A stretch of DNA of 64,000 nucleotides from Komagataeibacter saccharivorans (GCF_003207825.1 NZ_NKTY01000003.1:62001-126000), one strand, 5' to 3'. Positions 48,497 through 60,045 are shown, counted from the first letter of the stretch. Notes: generated by a model from the sequence alone, not told the origin. Numbers and translations are program-made.

Positions 48497-50356
48497 ATGC
48501 GGATTCCGTTTTTTTCTACGAACCGGCATGGCCGTTTTGCCGGCATGCTGATGCTGTGTTCAGCACTGGGGCCCATTCCGCTGGCATGGGGTGATGAAGA
48601 CCCCGAATCGCTGGATATCATGGAACGCCAGATGGAGCATCTGCAGCAGCAGCAGATGTCGCTCCAGAACGAACTCATGGCCATGCGCCAGCAGATCGCC
48701 CAGCATCGCGCCCATCTGGGCGGCACGTCGGGGGGAAGCGGTACGCATCCGCTACAGGTAACGGCGTCGGGTGGCCATGTCCACGGCGGCTGGACACCGG
48801 TTGAAGGGCGCGGCGCGGCAGCCCATGCCAACGGGGGCGAGCCGGTCGGTCGCCCCTATATCGGCGGGCATTCCGACCCGATGCCGATGCTTGATGACAA
48901 GCCGACATATGAATCCGTCGTGGCCCACCGCGAGGAAGACCTGATCGCCCACATGGCCAACAACAATGTCGGCCCCCACAACCGCGAAACGGTGGGCGCG
49001 CAGTCCGCAGGCGCGCTGCGTAGCAAGGTGTTCCACCTCGGTCCGGTTTCCATCATCCTCGGCGGTTTCTTCGATGCTGCGGCGCTGGTGGAAAACCGGC
49101 AGGTTTCATCAGGCATCTTCAACTACTGGAATGCCATTCCCTTCCGCAACAGTTCGAATTACCACACCACCAATTTCAACGGCGATGCGCGGTATTCGCG
49201 CTTCTCGCTCATGGCGCGGGGACAGCTTAACCCGCACCTGACGGTGGCGGGCTTCGTGGAAACGGATTTTGGCGCCAGCGCCGAAACCACCAATCCGTAT
49301 GAAAGCAATTCCTACGTGCCACGCCTGCGGCAGGCTTACCTGACGCTGGACGATTCACGCGCCAACATGCACTTCCTGATCGGTCAGGCATGGACCATGC
49401 TGACGCCAGACCGCGTGGGCATCGTCCCCCGACAGGAAAGCCTGCCCGAAACGATCGAATCCTCCATTCTCGCGGGGCAGACATGGTCGCGGCAGTGGCA
49501 GGTGCGCGCGGTCAAGGATTTCATGCAGCATCGCCTGTGGGCGGGCATCTCGATCGAAAACCCGGCGACGATCTACGATACGACCGGATTTTCCGCCGCG
49601 GATGACAACGGGGAATACACCCTTGCCAACGGTGGCTACGCCAAGGTCGGCTCCAATGGCGTGGGGCTGAGCAGCGCGACCACCAACTACTCCAACGAAA
49701 TCGCGCCCGACGTGATCGGCAAGCTGGCATGGGACCCGAAATGGGGCCATTACGAAGTCGAGGGCGTCGTCCACTTCCCGCATGACCGCTCCGTCATCAA
49801 TGGCGTGGGCGAGAACCATACCGCCATTGCGTGGGGCGCGGGTGGATCAATGATCCTGCCGGTCATCCCGCACCGGCTGGAAGTGCGGCTGACGGGGCTG
49901 GCGGGCCGGGGTATCGGCCGTTATGGCTCCGTTCTGCTGCCGGACGCCACATTGCAGCCCAATGGCGCACCCGCCCTGCTGTCGAGTGCCCAGACCACGG
50001 CTGGCGTTATCGCGCACCCGAACAAGCTGATTGATGTTTACGGGTATTTCGGCATGCAGCGTTCGGGCCGCAGCTACTTTGATGAAGGCGGACAGGCTTA
50101 TGGTTATGGCAACCCCATGTCGTCCAACATGGGCTGCTGGACCGAAGGCTCGACCGACTGTACCGCCAGCATCCGCTCGGTGGAGGAGTTCACCATCGGT
50201 GCGTGGTACCGCTTCATCCATGGCCAGTATGGCACCGTGCAGGCAGGGACCCAGCTTGCCTATTCCCGCGTCAATACATGGGCGGGCATGGGGGGCGCGC
50301 CCACCACGAGCCTGAGCGAGATCTTCTTCGATTTCCGTTACCTTCCCTTCCAGTAA
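48497..50356 (+). CDS. Large outer-membrane porin with N-terminal coiled coil (DcaP-like)
   Basis: The 619-residue product has a signal peptide (FAGMLMLCSALGPIPLAWG). A Gln/Met-rich coiled coil follows (MERQMEHLQQQQMSLQNELM, residues about 42-75), then a His/Gly-rich linker. From about residue 185 comes a long beta-rich barrel ending in Phe-rich strands (SLSEIFFDFRYLPFQ). N-terminal coiled coil plus barrel is typical of trimeric DcaP-type porins; the solute is unknown. One loop holds a likely disulfide (GCWTEGSTDC). The AT-rich leader has no clear Shine-Dalgarno. Confidence 0.8.
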   Translation: MRIPFFSTNRHGRFAGMLMLCSALGPIPLAWGDEDPESLDIMERQMEHLQQQQMSLQNELMAMRQQIAQHRAHLGGTSGGSGTHPLQVTASGGHVHGGWTPVEGRGAAAHANGGEPVGRPYIGGHSDPMPMLDDKPTYESVVAHREEDLIAHMANNNVGPHNRETVGAQSAGALRSKVFHLGPVSIILGGFFDAAALVENRQVSSGIFNYWNAIPFRNSSNYHTTNFNGDARYSRFSLMARGQLNPHLTVAGFVETDFGASAETTNPYESNSYVPRLRQAYLTLDDSRANMHFLIGQAWTMLTPDRVGIVPRQESLPETIESSILAGQTWSRQWQVRAVKDFMQHRLWAGISIENPATIYDTTGFSAADDNGEYTLANGGYAKVGSNGVGLSSATTNYSNEIAPDVIGKLAWDPKWGHYEVEGVVHFPHDRSVINGVGENHTAIAWGAGGSMILPVIPHRLEVRLTGLAGRGIGRYGSVLLPDATLQPNGAPALLSSAQTTAGVIAHPNKLIDVYGYFGMQRSGRSYFDEGGQAYGYGNPMSSNMGCWTEGSTDCTASIRSVEEFTIGAWYRFIHGQYGTVQAGTQLAYSRVNTWAGMGGAPTTSLSEIFFDFRYLPFQ

Positions 50357-50442
50357 TCCCGGCCCGCGCGCCGGATATTGCGCCCCGCAGGGAAAAGGAG
50401 GATGGTGGGCCGCGATTGGGAATGATGGAGAGGTCGGCGCTT

Positions 50443-50814
50443 ATGTCAGTCAGGTTACGTCACGTGATGCTGTCCGCGTGGCTTTGCGCCGCTATGGTAC
50501 CAGGTGTGGCGCGGGCTGATGCCGGCCATGCCGATGCCGGTAACGAAGACCCCGGCGAGGCCTCGCAGCGCCAGTCAACCATGCACCAGCTTTCCAAACG
50601 CCCGCCGCTGCCGCGCCTGCATATGGATTACGGACAGTACCGCTATATTCCCAAGGGCGACGTCATCAAGGAACAGCCGGACCTGAACCGCCTGCTGTTC
50701 TGGACCAAATCCGGCGAACCGGACGGCTATGCCGAAAAACGCGGTAACGCCGTGCTGTATTACGACCGCACGGGCAAGGCCGTGCGGGTGGATATGAACC
50801 CGTCCAGCCGGTAA
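50443..50814 (+). CDS. Small exported hypothetical protein
   Basis: The 123-residue product has a signal peptide (MLSAWLCAAMVPGVARA) cleaved before DAGHADAG. The mature part is charged and has YGQYRYIPKGDVIKEQP and a small beta-rich end (NAVLYYDRTGKAVRVDMNP). No family was recognised. ATGs at 50422, 50425 and 50443 are in frame; 50443 is preferred for GGAGAGG upstream. It lies 86 bases after the porin gene on the same strand and may be its partner. Confidence 0.72.
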   Translation: MSVRLRHVMLSAWLCAAMVPGVARADAGHADAGNEDPGEASQRQSTMHQLSKRPPLPRLHMDYGQYRYIPKGDVIKEQPDLNRLLFWTKSGEPDGYAEKRGNAVLYYDRTGKAVRVDMNPSSR

Positions 50815-50844
50815 GGGACGCTTTCCCAAAAGCAGAATCAGGGA

Positions 50845-51591
50845 TTAAATCGCCGTCTGGCCGTGGGGCGCGTAAAGCCTGTCCACCATGTCGGCGCATA
50901 ATACCGTTTCTGCCGGGCCATCGCCCATAATCCGGCCATCGCGCAGCAGCACGGCGCGGTCAAATACCCGTGCCGCCTGAAACGGGTCATGTGTTGTCGC
51001 CACGACGGCATGGCCCTGTTCCGCCAGCCTGCGCAGCAGGGCGTACAGGCGCTGTTTCTGCCCATGGTCCAGCCCGGTTTCCGGTTCATCCAGAATAAGG
51101 GTCCGCGCCCCCTGCGCCAGCGCACGCGCCAGCAGCACGGCCTGCCGTTCCCCGCCTGACAGATCGGTATAGGGCCGTCCGGCCAGCCGGGTTATGGCCA
51201 GTTCCGCCATGGCATGTTCGACCGCACTGCAATCCGTCGCCCGCAGCGATGGGGCAAACGGTGTTTCCGCCAGTCGCCCCATGCCGACAATATCACGCAC
51301 GGTATAGGGAAAAAGCGGCACATGCCCCTGCGGCACATAGGCGATGCGCCGCGCGACCTCGCGCCGTGACCAGTCGGCCATGGGCCGCCCGTCCAGCCAG
51401 ACCTGCCCCGTGTCGGGCTGCGCAAGGCCCAGCATCAGGCGTAGCAGCGTGGTCTTGCCTGCACCGTTCGGCCCCAGCAGCGCGGTCAGTTCACCCGCAT
51501 GGATTGCAAAGGACAGATCATGCAGCACCGTACGCCTGCCATGGCGGAACCTCACATGATCCAGACACAGCACGGGCGTATCGGCCTTCAT
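50845..51591 (-). CDS. FecE/BtuD-type ABC transporter ATPase
   Basis: The 248-residue ATPase powers a metal-chelate importer. It has Walker A LLGPNGAGKTTLLRLM, the Q-loop in AYVPQG, the signature DLSGGERQAVLLARALAQ, Walker B TLILDEPETGLD and the H-loop TTHD. The ATG at 51591 overlaps the permease stop (ATGA); a GTG at 51600 is less likely. It is last in a three-gene importer operon. Confidence 0.93.
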   Translation of the reverse strand: MKADTPVLCLDHVRFRHGRRTVLHDLSFAIHAGELTALLGPNGAGKTTLLRLMLGLAQPDTGQVWLDGRPMADWSRREVARRIAYVPQGHVPLFPYTVRDIVGMGRLAETPFAPSLRATDCSAVEHAMAELAITRLAGRPYTDLSGGERQAVLLARALAQGARTLILDEPETGLDHGQKQRLYALLRRLAEQGHAVVATTHDPFQAARVFDRAVLLRDGRIMGDGPAETVLCADMVDRLYAPHGQTAI

Positions 51592-52616
51592 GCCCGCCAC
51601 CCACGCCGCAGCAGCGGCAGGACCGATACGAACACCACAACCCCCAGCAGATCGGCAATCAGGCCCACTGGTATTTCCTCCGCCGACAGGCTGCGCGCCA
51701 GATCATCGCATACCAGCAGGAAGATCGCCCCGATACACGCACTGACCGGCAGTACGCGCATATTGCACGGCCCCACCAGCAGCCGCGCCACATGCGGCAC
51801 CACCAGCCCCACCCAGCCGATCATGCCCGCGACCGACACCGTCAGCGCCGCCAGCACCGTAGCCCCGCCGATCACCCCGTAACGCAGCGCCATGACGGGA
51901 ATGCCAAGGGTACGGGCCTCCTCGTCCCCCATGGCCAGCCCGTCCAGCATCCGCCCGCAGGCCGACAGCAGCATGGTCCCCGCCAGCACCGGCAGCACCA
52001 GCACGGACAGCGCGCGCGGCGTCACCTGCGTCAGGCTGCCCAGCAGCCAGAATACGATATCGGGCAACTGGTTCTGCGGGTCCGCCACGTATTTGAGCAA
52101 TGACAGCAATGCGGTGAACAGCGCCGAACTGATCAGCCCGCCAAAGACCAGCATCAGCATGGAAGCCGCATCGAACATATGCGCAACCCCCACCCCGAAC
52201 GCCACGGCCGCCAGCCCCCCTACAAAGGACAGGCCCGCCACCCCCGCAGGCCCCGCACCCCATACGATCCCCAGTGCGGCACCGGTTCCGGACCCCGCCA
52301 GCACGCCCAGCAGACCGGGGGAGACCAGCGGGTTACGGAACACGGCCTGATACGCCGCCCCCGCCACCGACAGCGCCGCGCCCACACAGATCGCCCCCCC
52401 GATACGGGGCAGGCGCGCGCCGAACAGGATGGTATGCACCATGTCCGCATCCGGTGGCGGCGGGCCGGGATTCATGCCTGCCGCCGCAAGCATCGCGTGC
52501 AGCACCTGCCCCGCGTGCAGCGGAAAACGCCCCACGCAGGCTGATACCATCGCCACCACGATCAATCCCGCAAAACACAGGCATCCGACCACTGACGCAC
52601 GCATGCGCAGGATCAC
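51588..52616 (-). CDS. FecCD-family ABC transporter permease
   Basis: The 342-residue inner-membrane protein has the family's roughly ten helices. Its family marks are LPRIGGAICVGAALSVAGAAYQAVFRNPLVSPGLLGV (in pieces), FWLLGSLTQV, AAGMIGWVGLVVPH-like VAGMIGWVGLVVPHVAR and EEIPVGLIADLLG. It imports siderophore, cobalamin or another metal chelate. Its GTG start overlaps the stop of the binding-protein gene (GTGA), so the operon is coupled. Confidence 0.92.
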   Translation of the reverse strand: MILRMRASVVGCLCFAGLIVVAMVSACVGRFPLHAGQVLHAMLAAAGMNPGPPPPDADMVHTILFGARLPRIGGAICVGAALSVAGAAYQAVFRNPLVSPGLLGVLAGSGTGAALGIVWGAGPAGVAGLSFVGGLAAVAFGVGVAHMFDAASMLMLVFGGLISSALFTALLSLLKYVADPQNQLPDIVFWLLGSLTQVTPRALSVLVLPVLAGTMLLSACGRMLDGLAMGDEEARTLGIPVMALRYGVIGGATVLAALTVSVAGMIGWVGLVVPHVARLLVGPCNMRVLPVSACIGAIFLLVCDDLARSLSAEEIPVGLIADLLGVVVFVSVLPLLRRGWRA

Positions 52617-53668
52617 CGGCTCCTGTCCGGGGCTGCCTGCGGGGGCTGGGCTGCGAGAATGCGCGCGGCATCCCCCGCATTCAGGTCGTAATGGAAATAG
52701 GTGCGGTAGAAATCACGTGTTACGGCCACCATGTCCACATCCGCGAAACGGTCAGGGTGAAGGGTTCTGGCCGCCCAGCGGATCTGTAGCGGCAGTTCGC
52801 TGCCGTAACGGTCCCATGGGAAAACGCCCGATGGATTCTGGTAAACCCGTCCGGCCCGGACGGCGGTCATGCGCTGCCACACACCACCATCGGCATTCTG
52901 GTCCAGCGTGCCACTATCGGGGCCAAGAATTATGACATCGGGATTCCATGCCGCCACCTGTTCGGCAGAGACCGGTTTCATGTTCCCGCTGATCCCCGTC
53001 GCCGCGTTCACGCCACCGGCAAGGGTAATCCATTCATCCACGATACTGTCCGTCCCATCCACCCGAAGCGGATGCAGCGACTGGATATGCACGACGCGCG
53101 GACGCGCCATAGCAGGCAGGTCCGCCAGTCGCGTGCGGATACTGTCCACCGTATCGTGCATCATGGCACGGTAGGCCGCCGCCGTGGCGCGGGCGGTATC
53201 CGTGCCCAGCGCGGTGGCGGTCATATCCACGACACGCAGCAGTCCGTCGCTGTCATGGAAGGATGAGACAAGGACCGGCACCCCCACCGCGCGAAAGGCC
53301 GCGATGGTGGCGGAGGCTTCGGGCACGAATACAAGGTCCACCCTGTCACGCAGCAGGGTTTCGGCATTGACCTGCGGGCCGTTGACCGCATGGGCCTGAT
53401 ACAGAACGGGAAAGACCTGGTACATCCATGGCCTTGCCTGCGGGCGGTCAACGGTCATGACGATCTGGGGCGCGCCACCCAGCATCAGCACCAGTTCATT
53501 ATGGGCGAACCACAGATCGGCAATGCGGGCGGGATGATCCGGCACGGATGAAGACGTGCCCGCCATATCGGTAATGTCGCGCGCGCTGGCGGCTACAGGG
53601 GCGGCGGCGCCGGTCATCAGGCCCCATGCCAGCGCCCCCATGGCTACACTCCATCTGCCCCAGTTCAT
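52613..53668 (-). CDS. Periplasmic metal-chelate-binding protein of the FecCD importer
   Basis: The 351-residue protein has a signal peptide (MGALAWGLMTGAAAPVAASA) and a TroA/FecB-like two-lobe fold: SSVPDHPARIADLWFAHNELVLMLGG, DLVFVPEASATIAAFRAVGVPVLV and AAWNPDVIILGPDSGTLD. The N-terminal Arg and Trp-rich loops suggest an organic chelate rather than a bare ion, but the ligand is unknown. No TonB receptor lies nearby. The ATG at 53668 has GGGGACC upstream. Only 73 bases separate it from gcvP, including an AT-rich inverted repeat. Confidence 0.85.
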   Translation of the reverse strand: MNWGRWSVAMGALAWGLMTGAAAPVAASARDITDMAGTSSSVPDHPARIADLWFAHNELVLMLGGAPQIVMTVDRPQARPWMYQVFPVLYQAHAVNGPQVNAETLLRDRVDLVFVPEASATIAAFRAVGVPVLVSSFHDSDGLLRVVDMTATALGTDTARATAAAYRAMMHDTVDSIRTRLADLPAMARPRVVHIQSLHPLRVDGTDSIVDEWITLAGGVNAATGISGNMKPVSAEQVAAWNPDVIILGPDSGTLDQNADGGVWQRMTAVRAGRVYQNPSGVFPWDRYGSELPLQIRWAARTLHPDRFADVDMVAVTRDFYRTYFHYDLNAGDAARILAAQPPQAAPDRSR

Positions 53669-53694
53669 GGTGGTCCCCGCTCCGGTCGTGTTGT

Positions 53695-53712
53695 TATATC
53701 CTTGCAGATATA
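53695..53712. promoter_or_regulatory. Inverted repeat upstream of the ABC importer operon
   Basis: TATATC-CTTGCA-GATATA lies 27-44 bases upstream of the binding-protein start, in the short AT-rich gap after gcvP. Place and symmetry suit an operator or promoter of the importer. No known consensus (Fur, MntR, B12) was matched. Confidence 0.35.
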
Positions 53713-53741
53713 TACACGAACCGGAGGGACGCAATCAGTTC

Positions 53742-56636
<2,895 letters not shown>

Positions 56637-56663
56637 ACTCCGTAAGGGTAGGAAAGTGGAAAA

Positions 56664-57029
56664 TCAGCCAACCAGCGCGGTATAGGTCGCGTGGTCCATC
56701 AGCCCCTCAAGCTGCGAGGCATCGGCCACGGTCATGCGCACGATCCAGCCTTCGCCTTCCGGGTCACGGTTAACCAGAGCCGCGTCATCACCCAGCGCGT
56801 CGTTGAACGCCAGCACATCGCCCGTTACCGGCGCGTAGATGTCCGATGCCGCCTTGACCGATTCCACCACGGCCACGCTGTCGCCCTGCTCCACCGTGGT
56901 ACCGGGGTCGCGTGCCTCGGCAAAGACCAGCTCGCCCAGTTCATTGGCCGCATGGGCGGTGATGCCGACAACCGCGACATCGCCTTCGACCCGCAGCCAT
57001 TCATGTTCTTTTGTGTAATAGACGGTCAT
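56664..57029 (-). CDS. gcvH: Glycine cleavage system H protein
   Basis: GcvH carries the lipoyl arm that shuttles between the P, T and L proteins. The 121-residue protein has YTKEHEWLRVEGDVAVVGIT, LGELVFAEARDPGT and the lipoyl-lysine motif VESVKAASDIYAPVTG, then EGWIVRMTV. It lies between gcvT and gcvP with short gaps (48 and 27 bases). Confidence 0.97.
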   Translation of the reverse strand: MTVYYTKEHEWLRVEGDVAVVGITAHAANELGELVFAEARDPGTTVEQGDSVAVVESVKAASDIYAPVTGDVLAFNDALGDDAALVNRDPEGEGWIVRMTVADASQLEGLMDHATYTALVG

Positions 57030-57077
57030 GTCCGTGCTCCATAAATTACAATGGTCTGTGAAAAATCCGCGCAGGGT

Positions 57078-58211
57078 TCAGCGGCGGAATGTCGGTGCGA
57101 CGAAAGGCAGCGCCGCCACCTGAACCGGCAGGAACCGCCCGCGCACGCCAGCGAACAGCCGCGTGCCGGGGGTTGCAAGATGGGTGGGCACATAGCCCAT
57201 GGCGACGGGGCCGCCCGCGCTGGGCCCGAATGCGCCGGAGGTCACGCGCCCTGCCGGGATCTGGCCTGCTTCATCGGCAAACAGTTCGGCACCACCACGC
57301 ACCGGCGCGCGCCCTTCCGCCCGCAGGCCCACCCGGCGGCGTGTCGCGCCATCCGCAAGCTGGTCCGCCACGATCCGGGCACCGGGATAGCCGCCTGCAC
57401 GGGCGCCACCGGGCTTGCGGCTTTTCTGGATGGACCATTCCAGCGCGCCTTCGACGGGCGTTGTGGTCAGGTCGATATCGGAACCATACAGGCACAGACC
57501 GGCCTCAAGCCGCAGGCTGTCACGCGCGCCCAGACCGGCGGGGGCAACCCCCGGCTGCGCCAGCAGGGCGCGGGCAACGGTGGATGCGGCGGCATTATCC
57601 ATGCCGATTTCATAACCGTCCTCACCCGTGTAGCCCGAGCGCGAAACGATGCAGGGCACACCGGCCAGATCAAGCCCGGCCACGTCCATGAAGCGCATCG
57701 CCGCCGCTTTCGGGTTCAGGCTGGCCACGGCTGCTTCCGCCGCCGGTCCCTGCACCGCGATCAGCGCGCGGTCAGACAGCATTTCCACCGTGCAGCTATC
57801 GGCCAGTGCGGCATTTACATGGGCGAAATCCGCATCCTTGCACGCCGCGTTGACCACCAGCAGCAGCCAGTCGCCCATATTGGCCACCATCAGATCATCG
57901 CTGATGCCGCCATCTTCCGTGGTGAACAGGGCGTAACGCTGGCGGCCCGGCTTCAGGGCGACGATATCGGCGGGGACAAGCGCCTCAAGCGCGCGGGCGG
58001 CGTCGGCCACCTGTCCCGAACGGGCACGGACGCGCACCTGTCCCATATGGGACACGTCAAACAGCCCCGCGCTGGCGCGCGTATGCAGGTGTTCGGCCAT
58101 GACGCCCGCAGGATACTGCACGGGCATGTCATAACCCGCGAACGGCACCATACGGGCGCCAAGTTCAAGGTGAAGGTCGTAAAGCGGGGTGCGCAGCAGG
58201 GGCTGGTTCAT
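57078..58211 (-). CDS. gcvT: Aminomethyltransferase, T protein
   Basis: GcvT releases ammonia and makes methylene-tetrahydrofolate from the aminomethyl group on GcvH. The 377-residue protein has LLRTPLYDLHLELGARMVPFAGYDMPVQY, FDVSHMGQV, SRSGYTGEDGYEI and LRLEAGLCLYGSDID. The ATG at 58211 (MNQPLL) fits the family start, but its own ribosome site is weak. It overlaps the stop of a 49-codon upstream ORF (ATGA), so coupling may drive its translation. The glycine riboswitch lies upstream. Confidence 0.95.
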   Translation of the reverse strand: MNQPLLRTPLYDLHLELGARMVPFAGYDMPVQYPAGVMAEHLHTRASAGLFDVSHMGQVRVRARSGQVADAARALEALVPADIVALKPGRQRYALFTTEDGGISDDLMVANMGDWLLLVVNAACKDADFAHVNAALADSCTVEMLSDRALIAVQGPAAEAAVASLNPKAAAMRFMDVAGLDLAGVPCIVSRSGYTGEDGYEIGMDNAAASTVARALLAQPGVAPAGLGARDSLRLEAGLCLYGSDIDLTTTPVEGALEWSIQKSRKPGGARAGGYPGARIVADQLADGATRRRVGLRAEGRAPVRGGAELFADEAGQIPAGRVTSGAFGPSAGGPVAMGYVPTHLATPGTRLFAGVRGRFLPVQVAALPFVAPTFRR

Positions 58212-58357
58212 GCGGGCTGGGCCTTGTGCAGGTCCGCGTGCGCGCATGCGTTCGCGCACGCAGGGCATGCGGGTGCAGTGGCACGGTACGCGCCAGCGGA
58301 ACAGGAAATGGAAAACGGAGAACAGACGGAAAAATAGGCAGGTAGCGTTGTGGACAT
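58208..58357 (-). CDS. Leader ORF between the glycine riboswitch and gcvT
   Basis: This 49-codon frame begins MSTTLPAYFSVCSPFS and is rich in Ala, Cys and His (TAPACPACANACAHAD). AGGAG lies six bases upstream of its ATG, much better than the site before gcvT. Its stop overlaps the gcvT ATG (ATGA). No family was recognised, and third-position bias is weaker than in real genes here. It may be a leader peptide that couples gcvT translation to the riboswitch rather than a protein with its own job. Confidence 0.5.
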   Translation of the reverse strand: MSTTLPAYFSVCSPFSISCSAGAYRATAPACPACANACAHADLHKAQPA

Positions 58358-58382
58358 GCGGCACTCCTGTCGAACCCGGATA

Positions 58383-58556
58383 GGTTCCAAGTGCCCCTTC
58401 TGTCGCATGTGCCTGAGATCGCTATCCCGTCGGCGGGCGCCCGTTGCCGGACGCCTCTTTCCAGAAGTCTTGGCCGACCGGTCCTTTGGCCTGAGAGTTT
58501 CCGGGGCGGTTGCTCCTTCGGCGCTGGCGCTGGGCCAGTCTCTCCCGTGTCGACAG
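58383..58556 (-). ncRNA. Tandem glycine riboswitch (gcvT element)
   Basis: Read on the minus strand, the first aptamer has GGGAGAGACUGG, GCCGAAGGAGCAACC and GGAAACUCUCAGGC followed by AAAGGACC, all hallmark glycine-aptamer sequences. The second aptamer (about 58397-58467) has a closing stem CUUCUG/CAGAAG, with GGAAAGAGGCG, GCCGACGGGAUAGCGA and UCUCAGGC inside it. Two aptamers in a row are typical of the cooperative glycine switch that turns on gcv genes when glycine is plentiful. A hairpin GAACC/GGUUC near 58374-58387 next to the leader ORF ribosome site is a likely expression platform. Confidence 0.93.
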
Positions 58557-58661
58557 GCCTGACTTGACATGACCGGATATGCCAAGTCAATCCATGAAAG
58601 GCGCTCAGTGTGACAGGTCGTTGCCCCGTGCGCCCGGAACAGAAATAAGGATCATCCAGCC

Positions 58662-58973
58662 ATGACCACCGCCCCGCTGACCATCGTGGCCGAATTTCGC
58701 GTATCTGCCGAAAACCGGGCGCGTTTTCTCGAACTCTGCGCCTATGACAGCGAACGCTCGGTCGCGGATGAAAAAGGCTGCCAGCGCTTCGAGGCCGTAA
58801 GCCCGATCGACGATCCGCAGACCATCATCCTGGTGGAAGTGTATGACGATGAAGCCGCATTCGACACGCATCTCGCCACGCCGCACTTCAAGGTCTTTGC
58901 CGATGGGGTAAAGGAACTGGGGGTAAAGGAAATCAGCGTGCGCAAGACGGCCCGCTACGCGCCCAGGGCCTGA
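58662..58973 (+). CDS. ABM-domain protein (putative quinol monooxygenase)
   Basis: The 103-residue protein is a small dimeric alpha/beta-barrel of the antibiotic-biosynthesis-monooxygenase family, like E. coli YgiN. It has LTIVAEFRVSAENRARFLEL, EKGCQRFEAV, TIILVEVYDDEAAFDTHLATPHFK and VRKTARYA. The role may be cofactor-free oxidation of quinols or other aromatics, but the substrate is unknown. It is divergent from the gcv operon and closed by a strong terminator. Confidence 0.87.
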   Translation: MTTAPLTIVAEFRVSAENRARFLELCAYDSERSVADEKGCQRFEAVSPIDDPQTIILVEVYDDEAAFDTHLATPHFKVFADGVKELGVKEISVRKTARYAPRA

Positions 58974-58994
58974 TCCTGCCTGCGGTCCAGACAG

Positions 58995-59032
58995 AAAAAA
59001 GGCCGGGGAACTGCTGTTCCCCGGCCTTTTTT
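58995..59032. terminator. Bidirectional rho-independent terminator between the ABM gene and speE
   Basis: A 16-bp perfect stem (AAAAAAGGCCGGGGAA / TTCCCCGGCCTTTTTT) with loop CTGCTG lies between the ends of two convergent genes. The T tract is good on both strands. Confidence 0.95.
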
Positions 59033-59056
59033 CATACCCGCAGACCGTAGTACCTG

Positions 59057-59920
59057 TCAGCGCGGCAGGTTCTTTGCGATATAGGGCGGCAGGACAAAGG
59101 ACGCGCCATGGATTTCCGGCGTCCAGTACCGACAGCCTTCGCCAATGCCCGCGCGCTGCGCGCGCTCGCGGATCACCTCAACGCTGTTGCGGCCCGGCAC
59201 GCCCCCCTTGGCGGCCACACCCAGCGTCATGAACCCGCCGACATAGGTCGGCACGGCGGCGACATAGGCCGAAACATGCGCGAAAAACTGCGCACGGCGC
59301 GCACTGGTGTCACGCAGTTCGTCCGCCTGCATGAACGGCACGCCACACTGGTTCACGATAATGCCGTTGGCGCTGAGGATACGCGCGCAGTGCCGGTAGA
59401 ACGAATCGGTAAACAGCACTTCACCCACACCGATCGGGTCGGTGCTGTCCACGATGATGACATCGAACGAGCCATCGGCGGCATTGGACACGTATTCGAT
59501 GCCGTCGCCCACGATCACGTCAGCGCGCGGGTCGTTCCATGCGTCACCGGCGATGGAGGGCAGGAATTTCTTGGACAGTTCGATGACCTCGCCATCGATC
59601 TCGACCATCACCGCCTTTTCCACCGTGCCGTGTTCCAGCACGCGCCGCAGCACACCGCCGTCGCCCGCGCCGATGATCAGCACGCGCTTCGCATCGCCAT
59701 GCTCCAGCAGCGGCACATGGGTCAGCATTTCCTGATAGACGAATTCGTCCCGTTCGGTGATCTGGACCACGCCATCAAGCATCAGGACCCGGCCAAGATC
59801 GACATTCTCGAACACGGCGATATCCTGAAACGCGCTTTTGGTACGCGCCAGCATCCGGTCCACACGCAGTTCCTGCCGCCAGCCCTCGTACAGGCCTTCG
59901 CTGATCCACTCACGGGACAT
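59057..59920 (-). CDS. speE: Spermidine synthase
   Basis: SpeE transfers an aminopropyl group from decarboxylated SAM to putrescine. The 287-residue protein has LMLDGVVQITERDEFVYQEM, the SAM-binding GAGDGGVLRRVLEH, VEIDGEVIELSKKFLP and the active-site DSTDPIGVGEVLF. It is read after speD, 125 bases downstream, with a small hairpin in the gap. Confidence 0.95.
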   Translation of the reverse strand: MSREWISEGLYEGWRQELRVDRMLARTKSAFQDIAVFENVDLGRVLMLDGVVQITERDEFVYQEMLTHVPLLEHGDAKRVLIIGAGDGGVLRRVLEHGTVEKAVMVEIDGEVIELSKKFLPSIAGDAWNDPRADVIVGDGIEYVSNAADGSFDVIIVDSTDPIGVGEVLFTDSFYRHCARILSANGIIVNQCGVPFMQADELRDTSARRAQFFAHVSAYVAAVPTYVGGFMTLGVAAKGGVPGRNSVEVIRERAQRAGIGEGCRYWTPEIHGASFVLPPYIAKNLPR

Positions 59921-59962
59921 TGCGGTTCCCCTTCCGTCTAATCAATGCACATGAAAAAGCAC

Positions 59963-59984
59963 GGGCCGGAAATCAATCCGGCCC
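59963..59984. repeat. Hairpin in the speD-speE gap
   Basis: GGGCCGG-AAATCAAT-CCGGCCC is a 7-bp perfect stem between speD and speE. No T tract follows, so it may be an mRNA-processing or partial-attenuation structure rather than a full terminator. Confidence 0.45.
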
Positions 59985-60045
59985 GACACTTCGTTATTTA
60001 AGGAGGGCATGCCGGTCTGGTCATCACCAGCCCGGCGAAGGCAGG

